This document shows positions 24,001-36,000 of a DNA stretch of 64,000 bases, piece by piece. Position 1 is the first letter of the stretch, and every line of letters starts with the position of its first letter. The stretch is from Notospermus geniculatus. Taxonomy: Eukaryota; Nemertea; Pilidiophora; Heteronemertea; Lineidae. Position numbers and translations under genes: made by a program. The notes beneath the pieces are model-generated. The model was not told the origin of the DNA, did not search any database, and saw only the letters and a program-made list of their open reading frames with translations. Location of the stretch: contig NMRB01000891.1 in assembly GCA_002633025.1 (NCBI GenBank), forward strand, positions 62,001 to 126,000. The letters are read 5' to 3'.

Positions 24001-27000
24001 TTTATGAATTTGACCCTAATAGTTCAGAGGAATCATGTTTAACGAACCTTCATTGTGAATAACGTTCCGAAGGAAGACGGCACTAAATCAACTCAGAATC
24101 ACTGTATATTTACTGTGAAGCACTATTGCTAACTGGTTGTCCTTGGGTCAGAAGATTAAGAAGTAAAATGATGAGAACAGTGTGAATCACTTACATGTAA
24201 CACCTGTAATTTCAGGGTTTATGTCGTAACTATCTTTAACATGTTGGCACAGTCGGCCTTCCAGACTTGGCCATCACCTCTCTTTCTAACTGTTATAACT
24301 TCTTTGTCTCGTAACCGTTTTCATGGTATATATCTTTCTTATGATTTCTTCAGTGCGTTGATCAATAATCTAATTGATTCATGCTATGGATTTTAGATCA
24401 CATTATACTTTTGGAAGTCTACTTGCTGGTAGTTGTCATCTTTAGGATACCAAAAACCACTCGACGTTTGTTGATACAAGAAGGAACAAGACCTTCAAAT
24501 CGCTGTGATGCGTATTAACTTAAATATTTCTTTCCCTTCACAGAATCTGAATGCGGCCATCTTGGAACACAAGCCAGATATAGATGACCTTGACCTTCAT
24601 GGACTAGAACTGCTCCGTCACACCAAAGGCAAGTAAAAATCCTTTCGCCATATTCTGGAGAGATCTTGGTATCCCTGTCTCCAGAAGTCGAATTAACAAA
24701 AAGATGTTGCATCTGAAGTCAAAAATGCAGCCACAGCATCAACAAATGGTACAGTGCACCCTCGCTCTTACGAACCTCGATTCTACGAACTCCCGGATAT
24801 TACGAACCCAATGTTTGGCTCCCAAAATTTCATGACATGTATGTAAATCCTTGCTATTACGAACTCTGCGTTAGTACGAACTTAACCCTTCGACCCCGAA
24901 GGGTTCTTAATAGCGAGGGGGACTTTCATACCAGTACATCTCCTTAGGAACTTGCAAAATTGATCTAATAGAAGACTTACAATTTGATTGTGTCACCTAC
25001 AGGAGAAGATGCCAAGCAGATTCAGGATAAACTTGATGCCATCAAGGAACGGTTCAACGATCTGAGCGCTCAGAGTGCGGAGAACCTCTCGATGATGGAA
25101 GAGGCACTTCCAATGGCTATCAAGTTCCACGAGGCACACAACAAACTGCAAGACTGGATTACGGTCGCTGAACCCAGCATGAAAGAGAAGGGAGAACACC
25201 AGGAGGAAGTCATTCAGGTACTTCGATTGCACCTTTGCTGAGAGGATCATCAATTCAACACCAATGCCAGCCAGAGCTGGATATGTGCTGTTGTCTTAAA
25301 TGCAGCATTTAAAAGTACCCTACAAAATATCGGGGGATGAAAAGTCCTAGGGCACGAAATGTTCTCAGGGGCGAAGTGTCCGGGGCTAAAATTTAAGGGA
25401 TGGAAAGATCTGGGGAAGAAAAGTCCTCAAGCCCCTAGTTTAAAACTGTTTCATAAAAGTGCGCTTTTCTTCCAGAAACTTCTGACTGAACTTAGCACCA
25501 TCAAGCCACTTGTCGCAACAATCAACAAGGAAGCCCCGCAGCTCTCTGTCCTCTCCACAAAAGAGGGCGCTGCTAAGTTAGGCGAGATGGTTGCCAAGGA
25601 TAATGAGAAATTCGACTCACTGTCTGGAAAGATCAACGAGAAGGCCGAGAAGTTGAAACTCTCGCGGCAGAAGTCTGTCGAGGTGCTCGGAGATGTTGAT
25701 GATTTGAGCGGCTACTTTGAGGAGAAGGAAGGACAGTTGAAGGACGATGAAGGCCTCACTGCTGATCCAGCCATTCTTCAGGCTCAGCTTCAGGAACACA
25801 AGGTAAGCTGTGCAGGCAGTTTTATCGAATCTGAGGCACCAGAATTCAGGCTCAGTAAAGGGTATGGAGTGTTGGAGATCTAGTGGGCAAAGCGCGACTT
25901 CGAGGTTGCCTACTCTAGGCCTACTCTCTTCACTTTCAGGACCTGAATTCTGAGATCAAGGACCAGAAGGCCAAGGCAAGGGATGCCATCACCACAGCCA
26001 AGAAACTCCTCCGCGAAGCTCACTCTGATGACGAAGATGACATCAAGGAGAGAATTGACAAGTTGAAGAAGCAAGCAGAGTCAGTGGCGAAACTCTCCAG
26101 CGATCGCCTGAACAGTTTGGAACAAGCTCTACCATTGGCTCATCATTTCCATGATGTCCATGATGAATTGTTGACATGGTTGGACGACATGGAACCCAGG
26201 GTTGAGAAGGAAGGCATCACGGCTGTCAACCCGGATCAGCTCAAAGCACAGCAGGAGAAAGTGGCGGTATGTTTTAACTGTCGTCTGCCTTTGACAGAAC
26301 TGAACTGATGTATTTAGGCAAAGCAATGTCCATTAACAATGACAGCATCCTCAGTGATGGTGTTTAGTTTACTGTTCATATTCTTTTCTTTCCCTTTCAT
26401 TCTACGTGAAACTTTGTTTCAGATGACCTTAAAATGGGTTTGTTTGAGCGTCATTCTGTGAACGATGGTGGCTACTAGCATTCAGTTCAGGGTTTTCAAA
26501 TTGAATGAGCTTTATTAAAGTTCATAAACTCAAATTAATGGTGAAAGGATTTTCTCATCGAATTTGGTGTGGGTCAAAGTGCATTGGTGGTAAACATTAT
26601 TCCTTGGTAAACAAACAATGAACTGAGGTTGATTTGCATGTGGGACAGCATGATGATGAATGTTCTTGAATTTGTTGCCATATTTGTTCGTCCATCACAG
26701 GGTAGGTCCTAAAGCTAAACCAGGAGCATAGACTTGTTCCTCCGATTCAGGAAGAAAATGCCGGTCTTGACTAATGCGGTCATCAGCATTTACTTTGTTG
26801 GAAAGAGAGGAGATGACACCTACTTTTGCTCACTTCTTCCTGTCCAACAACTCCAGTTTGTGTTGGTACAAAAGATGGATTTCAAAATGTGAAGAAGTAG
26901 TTCCCAGTCTTGCTTGTATATGGGCCTTGTCGTCCGTTTTCCTCAAGACTGTCTATTTTCCTCTTTCTCACAGCTGATGAAGCAAGAACTCTCCGACCAC

Positions 27001-30000
27001 AAACCCCAGTTGGAAAAACTGAACAAGACCGGGTCGGCTCTGGCCCGACTTGTCAGCGAAGATGAGGCCGGGCAGATCAGTGAGATGATCTCTGGCGACA
27101 ACACACGCTACCAGAAGATGAAAGAATTCTTGAAGGACAGGACTAATACAATAGAGGAGGCCCTCAGCAGCAGTGCCGAGGTATGAATTCTCACTGAAGG
27201 GGGAAAAGGGCAGACGTCATGGTTTTGAACCTTTGAGTTTCACCTTGAGAGGTTTAAACAGTAACTAGGATGGCATCTTGTGTTTTAGGGAGAGGCTCTT
27301 CCTTTCATTTAGAACGGTCAGTTAAGAGTACATGTAAGCTATTCAAATTGTGAATTTTTCTCTGTTTTCAGTTCTCAGACAAACTGGAAGTGATGATTGA
27401 CTCTATGCAATCAACTGCCGATCAAGTCGAGAAGGCAGAACCTGTCTCTGCTCATCCTGACAAGCTAAGAGATCAACTCATGGACAACAGGGTAAGTTCA
27501 TCATTGGCTCTGGTTGACATTTCTGTTGGAATTGAATCCATGATCAGTCAATTGAAAAAATGGTAGTTCCTTCCAATTTACTTCAGGCCTGTTGGTATGA
27601 TTTCTGAATTGTGTCCAAATTTCTCACTCTTTTTGGTCTTTAAATTATTAGTCACTGATCGAGGAACTAGACAAACGTCTGGCTGCTCTGGAGGCTGTGA
27701 AGGCGGCTGCTGATCAACTGCTCGCTCAGGCCAAGAGTAAGGAAGATGATGAAGAGGCAAGAGGTAAGATTCAGCACTTGCTTCAGACACTCTCCATGTT
27801 TTGGAATCTTCTTTTACCAAGGTTGTTGGGAATAAATGAAAATCTTTTCAACAAATACTGTTCGATTCACATGGGTGCAGAACTTTCATTCAAATTTTTC
27901 CTTCGAAAACCCACGCAGTTCACTGTCCTGTGCAAATTCATCATCACGTTACCTTTCTTGCAGCTGTGAAGCGCAAAGTAGACGAACTCATGAAGATGTG
28001 GAAGAACCTACGTGCTGCCACCTTACAACGGAACAAGGAACTAGAGGATACACTTGAGTTGTCCGAACGATTCTGGGACGATGTGAACGGCTTGATGTCC
28101 ACGCTGAAGGATCTTCAGGAGACACTGTACTCAGCAGACCCACCTGGGGTGGATCCTGAGTCGATCAAGGAGCAGAGAGATGTGTTGGAGGTATGTCACG
28201 ACTTCGACTCAAAGTCAATTTCTTCCATGCAATTTCTTTGTTGATCTGATTTATTCTTGCCTGTTTGGAAAGAAATTTGCAAGGCTGAACCAGTGTACTG
28301 AATTTTACCCTACTGTCATCATTTCAGGCTGTCAGAGAAGACATCGAGGCCTCCAAGGCCGATATCGACCAGACCCGAAACGTCGGAGGAGACCTCATGC
28401 AACTGTGCGGCGAAGGTGACAAACCAGAAGTCGCAAAGAACATCGACGAACTCGACACGAACTTTGACGTCGTGCAAGCCCAATGGTTGGAACGACAGAA
28501 ACAGTTGGATGATGCTTTACGAAAGGCGGTGGAGTTCCAGACTGAGCTGATGAGGATTCTGATCTGGCTTCAGCAGGCAGAAGAGAAGGTCTCGGGCCTG
28601 GGACCAATTGGTGGCGACACCGACCTTGTGAAACAGCAGTTGACAGATTTGAAGGTATGCAGATGAAAAAGATTGTTGTTTGTGAGTTTTCACGACGTCT
28701 GCCGATCTCCTCTGGGTCATTCAGATTGATGTCCAATGTAGAAATTGCTCGCACTTCAGCTCTGTGAAGGGAGCAACCTGCCATACAAGGCAAGCTTGTA
28801 GCAGCCCCACAAAATGATAGACTTACTGTAAAGCAGGAAAATTTCGTGTGCAGGAAATTTTCGCGAATTTCGCGAGAGTGTGCGAGTCGCGAAAATTTCC
28901 TGTTGCGAATATGAGTACACGCAAGTGATAAATACAGTCCGTGAATACAAAATGAAAAAAATGGCAGAGACTCGCGAAAATATCCTGCCGCTAATATGTC
29001 TATAATTCTTGATTCGCGAAAATTTCCAGCCGCGAAATTATCTTGCTTTACAGTATCATACTACACGTATTCATTTGATTAATTTCAGAATCTGAGGTTG
29101 AAGTTTGACCCCAAACACCTTGACATCGAACATCTGAACCAGAATGCTGGTGAAATCACGAAGGACAGTCCCACAGACCAGGCCAAGTCGATTCTCGAAC
29201 CAGTGGCTGAAATCAACAAACGATGGGACCATCTGATGGAAGGAATTGCTGACAGAAAGGTAAAGATACTTCCAAATTCTATGATGATCATACAGTATAT
29301 CCTTACAATAAGTAAATGTTTCACTATACTGGTATTGTCTATTTTCTCCTCCAGCAAAAGTTACAGAATGCTCTCCTCAGTCTTGGCCAATTCCAACATG
29401 CCATGGAGGAACTGCTCTCATGGATGGAACACACCAACGCCGCACTGGACGAGATCCAGGAAGTGCACGGCGACCCGAAAGCAATCGAAATCGAACTATC
29501 AAAACATAAGGTAGGGAGGACCAAACACTTTGTCAATCTTTTGAAAATGACACTGAAGTTTTTGTGCATGGTCAAGTGTTGTCTGTTGTAAGCGATTTGA
29601 CTGATGTTGCATTTTGATTCGATGATCAGGCAGTTTTTTGCCGTTCATCTTTTACATGTAGTATTTGTGCCAAATGCAACCTTTTGACTTATATTTTCAC
29701 ACGAGAAGGGTTTGAGTGATTTCTGTTTATGTTTCACATCCTTTCACCTGCTTATTTCAACAACGAATGCAGACTTCCTCACACTGTACTTGTAACACAT
29801 TATTTTGCATTCTGTATATTGGCTTTCCCAAATAGCTTTTTTGGTAGTCCTGGTAGAGCCACGTCTCTTCTGAGGAAAATGTGAAGTTCTTTTTATGAAT
29901 TTCATTCCAGAATTTGAATGAAGTTTCATCTGACTGATATAACAAATAACTTTTATTCAAACAATTTTCCATACCGTCGTCCATGTTGAAAAATCTCTTA

Positions 30001-33000
30001 CAAAAGATCGCATCTGCTGATAAGGTATCGTCTGCTCAGTGCTTGGTACCAAAAAGAGTTTGAGAATTCACATTTTCCTGAGGTGTCTAAGGATTGGCTC
30101 ACCAAAAGCTTAAGTATTATTTGCCCTGTAAATCTGTGTTTCACGTTGCACTTTCCTTTTCTTTGCACAGCGGTTGCGATACGATGTTAACGTCCACAAA
30201 GTTAGTTTTTATTCCCTGCAGAAGGCGGCCCCAAAGGTTTTTGCTTCAGTTTTGCTTTTTTGCACAAGTATCTCTCTGGGAGACTGTTAGTCCTCCTTTG
30301 GTCCCTGGTGATAAAACTACTTGAGTTCTGTCTAGCACCACCCAATCAGTTTTCATAAACATTGTCAGGGGAGTGAATTTCACTGTGAAACACGACAAGA
30401 AAAACAACTAGGTACTGGCATTTTGTGCCAATTCTGTCTTGCTACTTCCATGTGTAAAGGTGCACACACACCGAAACCTGATTTCGGTGCGTTTTGTGGC
30501 GCACTGCCTACAAGCCATTGACTTCTATATTATCTGTGTGGCAGTGCTGTGAACTGCACAGGAATTAGATTTTGGTGAGCTTGTGGCTTTAGATATTCCA
30601 ATCTGATATGTTTTGGAAAACACTTAAATTTTAGCCAGTCTGTAGTAGTCTCCGCAAATTTATCTCCTGACATTGTCTATGACAATCTCAAACTCCTCAT
30701 CTGCATGTTTCTGTTCGACACTCCATGCACGAAGATCATCAGCATGTTATCCCAGGTGCACTCTCAGAAACTCCGTAGTACGCCCAGTGGAGATGGGTGC
30801 AGGAAAGTCACTGCACTTGCCAATCATTCATGCACCATTCTTTTTCCCTGTCCACCTACCTAATCTGTCTGGTCTATATGATCAGATCTACTTCATCCTT
30901 TGCATAGCATGTCATTTCCCCATTACCCCACCCTTCTTTTTTGTAACTGGAGCATTCCCATAGGACTGGGCACCAAAGATCAGGACAGGTCCACTGTAAA
31001 GTCCGGCAACATCTAACTACGACCCAATTGAATGTGGAAGTTAGGAAATTGATAGGTGGATTTTCTACAGATCTTTAATCACATGCGGCTCTTGAATAAC
31101 CGGTGCAGAGCACGAACAATCGGGGAATGACCACAAATGGTCGACAGGCATGATTAAAAACCGCAAAGCTCTGCCACATTACATGACTTCCGCATTCCAT
31201 TGGGTCGTAGTTAGATGTTGCCAGACTTTATTCAAGATGGAGCATGCATTATCCTTGCTTTCTTCTTTTCATCTTCTTCCTCAAACTCCTATTGGTACTG
31301 GTTAGCACCACAACTCCCAGTTCTTCTTCCTCTAGATTCTGTTATGTTATGATATGGCATGGACCGCATGCTGTAAAGATAAACCTCGCCACAAATGACA
31401 TCAATATCTGTAGTGTACTGCATGTCAGCCTGCCATTTTGCAGAACTGGCGGAGATGGCCCTCATTGTGATGTACATGTAGAGGGTTAAGTGTCCTCCCA
31501 TTTTGCTTATGCCATGCCAAGCTTTTATTTTGCATCCTCTTGATTTATGTTCAGTATAATCATTCAGATCATTCAATATCATTTGCTGTTTAAATATTTT
31601 GAGTCAATTTAACAATTTAATGATTGCTACCTCAGCTGTCGAGGTTAAGGGTAAGTTAGGTTTAGAATTTGCTGAAGAGGTTCAGGGTTTTCCTCAGCAC
31701 CACTGTTTGATTCTCCTGTGCCAGCCAATGTAAATTCTCATCCATTGTTAGATATCTTCATCTGTGTCACCACACACCATGGAATACATGTACCATCCAG
31801 CTTTAACCTATCATACCAACATGCTCTGAAATATTTTGAGTTCTTTATGCTACAACTTGACCTGGCTCTGCACATTGCACCCTCCAAGACCAATCAGCTT
31901 GATAGATGTGTGTAAGGGCCAAATAAGGGCCTCGACTGAGAAAAGCCATTAGTGCAGGTACCATTCTGTCCTTGGGTATTTGATCCATACGACATTAGTA
32001 AATCTAATAAAGACAACATTTTGTACAGCAGATGGGAAAAGGAGGGCCCAGTCCACGTATAGACCTGGGCCGACCGCACAGAAAGTCCAATAGTGCTTTC
32101 GGTGCCTATCGGCGGTTTAGTTAATGGGAAAATGTGTTATAACTAACTGCCGATAGCTGCCGGTAGCACTATTGGGCTTTCTGTGCAGTCGGCTGTGAAA
32201 ATCCTCGGATTCTATCTGTCTACTGTCCTGGTATAGGGAAAATTACCACTCTAAAGCCTGGGTCACAAATGCCACCGGGCGCCGTACGATTTTCCCCACC
32301 CAGCGGCTTGCTGTGGATTTTTGAGACTGAAACTCAGATCGAAGCTGAATTATGCCGAAATCGCCTCAATGGATAAGCGGAAATTAAACTAGATCAAACT
32401 GGGCACCGTAGAAATTGGCCAAAATGTCTGTTTTTACTCGCCGTACGGTCGCCGTACGGGCCCCGGAGTGGATATGTGACCTAGTCTTAAGTCTGGGCCT
32501 CTTGGTGTCCTATACAGTTTAAAAGCTCATATGGAAGACTATCCATACCTCACACGGTCACATATATATTAGTTTGCTTCTCTATAATGTTAGGTACACA
32601 TCTACTTCACTTGGTATCTCCTGTAAATGTTAGGGGTAGATGATTCCTCTCACCTTGCTCTCCTCGGGCCGTATGCACCAACGAAGATTAGGCCACACTT
32701 TTTTTATTCTTTGGTTTACGGGCCCGCCGACGTGGCAAAATGCCATTCCGAAAAAAAAATAAAATTGGGAAAATCAGTTTCTTTTATTGCCTCCGAAGTT
32801 CAAATGAGGTCTTCTAAGAAAAAAACGAATAAATGGAGTCATTTTTATTCTCGCCGACCAGTCAGGACAGCTAAAAATAAATAAAACCAACACTATTTCC
32901 CAGCAACAAGGACGGAAAGAAGCAGAAAAGAGGCATTTATAAAGAATTTATTTGGTTTTTTATTTCCTCCGATTTGTCTAACTTGTCATTCTAAAGCTGA

Positions 33001-36000
33001 AAATGAAAAAAGTGAACTTAACCTAAGTTTTTTTTTATTTTTATTCCGTCCTCCGTACCTGGGCTCAGAAACTTTGTGCCCGTAAACCAAAGAATATAAT
33101 AACCCTGGCCTTATCTTGAACTCAGGTTGAGCCACAACTTTTCCATTGCAATATCATGCCCTGGCAAACCTGAACAGTTGAAAAGCTGTGGCTCAATATG
33201 AGTTGAAGATAATCTTCTTTGGTGCATACGGCCCCTACTGTCTACAGAGCACTCCAGTTATCATTCGGCCTACAGTTGGCCTCAAAGATATTCCAGTGCG
33301 ATGCAGTTTGAAATGTTTTGCTTTGGGAACAGGTCCTGTAGGGTACCCTTTCCAATCCGTGGTGTGTTCTCCAATATCTACAAATCTGCTGTACACCTCT
33401 ATACACATGTCTGCTTAGAAATTACCATGACTTGCACTTCTCTTTGTTCGTTCTGAGGAACAGTGATTATTACTACGAATTTTATTGAGAATTAAAGTCC
33501 ATGCAGTCTACTGATACAAAACAGCAAACATGCCCAACATATGCATCAATATGAAGAGATGACACTGACTAAACCCATTAGGCTTCAGGACAGTAAAAGA
33601 AGTCTCTTCACAATGAACAATAGAGAGCTTTCGCACCCTCACGTTTAGCTGATCGACTACATTTAGTTAAACGTAACCGTAACCGGTGAAACGGATAAGA
33701 TATAGCGGTTTCGCAGAGAGACACGGCTATAGCCCAAGCCTAAGAACTGTCCGTAAAGATCGGCGTTTACGGATAAGACGAGGTAATCTTTTGACTGTGC
33801 TCGAGTCATACGAGTTGACCGAGAGGCCCACTGCGCTTGTATTGTGTGATACGATCAGAACATGATCAATAGGGATTTTTCACAATCAGCGCCACTCTAT
33901 TGATAGGGTATGCTGATCCTTTGTGTTCCAAGACTTTGACAACAGAGAATGCTCACAGCGAAAAAAAGCCTATTAACCGGGCTATTTTACAAACAGTACT
34001 CGCCTCACGCGTACCGTGCTTCTTACCCGTGAACTGTGGCCGGCTAGTGTATAGGCCTTCATTTAGCGTCTGTGCACACGTCACAACTGCTCACAAGATG
34101 ATGACGTAAAAGTGAATATTCAGCAAACCGTTCAATTGCGAAAGACCCATACTGATCGCACGGCAGTCAATGGAAACTGCCCTTTTTACACGGATTTGAT
34201 TCACAACCCAAAAGCTTAATAAAAGATGATCCAAACAAAACATACAAAATGTTACACCTGGAATGCATGAGGAATGCTTCTAAATTTGATAACAAAGAAT
34301 AGCGATCACCGTTGGAATGGGGGTTTTGATATAAATATGTTGCTTTTGCAAACCGTTTTTCTCTGACGTATAGTGAACTCGCTACGGATAACATTTTCTC
34401 TATCCGTTTGTGTACACGTCACTAGACCGCAAAATTTGATGACCTAAATGTAGTCGGTTGCCTAAACGTGCGGCTGCGAAAGCTCTCTAATTTCACTATA
34501 ACGCAACTACATGTATACACATCACCACTCATCTTTGTAACATAACAAAAGCAGGTAGTCAATTTCTTGATGATTACATGAAAATTCCAGTTCAGCCTCG
34601 GTGGTTGACAGGATAGCTGGCAGATTTTACTAACATCTGAAATGAACTTTTTTTGTGTCGTGTCATTTTGTACACTTTACAATGGAGAGTGAAAGTTATT
34701 TGTACATTTCCAGATTCTCCAAAATGACGTCCAATCTCACCAATCAAGCGTCGCGGTCGTCAGCGAAGCAGCCCGAGACGTCATCTCCGGCGAAGGAGGT
34801 GCTGAAGCTGTCACGACACGCCAGAAACTCGACCGCATGAACATCCTCTGGGAAGACATCCTCTCGAAACTCCGTGATAAGCAGCTACAGCTCGAGGGTG
34901 CCCTGAGAGAGGCCAAGACATTCCACGGCGAGCTACAGGATCTTCTTCACCGTCTGGGCGAGATTGACGCTGTGCTTGTCACATCGAAACCGTATGGAGG
35001 ATTGCCAGACACGGCCAAAGACCAGCTCACTCGATTCATGGTGAGTTTCTGTTGCCATGTACCAACCTAATGCTTCTAAATAGCATGAAAAAGTTGGATG
35101 CGAGTCGTAGTCACAAGTGTCTGATACAAACTTAAGCGTAAGCCTAAAAAACTTGACATTTTTCAGGACATGTATGTTGAGTTGGACGCCCTCGAACCCA
35201 AAGTCAGTGAAATATTGAAGGCTGGTGAGGAGCTGATGGAGAAGACACCTGATACAGCGGTCAGCGCTCTAGCCCTGGGGCTGCAGACACTCAAGACAAG
35301 ATGGGAGAACATCAGGTCACGAGCCAAGGAAAGGAAGGTAGGCCTAAGTCAAATTGATATTACCATAAAACACTTTGAAATTGCCTCCATGTTCATTTAG
35401 AAATTGCTTCATGTACGGTGTACAGCTATAGACATCCATTTACGCATTTTGGTCTTTTTGCAGCTCAAACTTGAAGACGCAGAACACCTCGCGACGAAAT
35501 TCCACGACGATCTCAACTCATTCATTACGTGGTTGACCACCATGGAGCGAATGTTTGCCCAGATGACGCCAGTCAGTCGTGTACTAGACTTGGTTACAGA
35601 ACAGATCGAGGCACACAAGGTATGACTGTTTTCAGTTGTGGAGGGCTGAAATCAGCCCTGATCCATCCGTTTCTGCAGATCATTCGGCTTCCCATTACCC
35701 TGAAGAGCAATGAAGCAACGCTTGATTGATCTGAATTTCCCTTTCAGATGCTACAAAAAGAGATCAGTTCTCACCGCGAGACAATGACCAGCCTCGAAAA
35801 GACTGGCACACATCTGAAGTACTTCAGCCAGAAACAAGATGTCATTCTCATCAAGAACTTGCTCGTCAGCACCCACCATCGCTGGGAGAAGATCGTGTCG
35901 AAATCGGCTGATCGCACCAAACAGCTTGACCATGGATACAAGGAGGCCAAGAAGGTATGGGTTTATGTTCCTGCGATGAAAAGGTTTCCATGAGCAGTTG

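Larger units (their letters stand above)
29511..34713 (+). other. 5.2-kb rod intron filled with miniature inverted-repeat elements
   Basis: Phase-0 intron. At least five inverted-repeat elements are present between 30998 and 34489 (listed). The first 1.4 kb is AT-rich. A minus-strand ORF at 29757-29984 (75 residues) is not recognised. No supported exon. Confidence 0.75.

Noticed and set aside
29757-29984. 75-residue minus-strand ORF in the 5.2-kb intron
   Set aside because: No family recognised, no promoter or splice signals. Probably chance or a very old transposon fragment.
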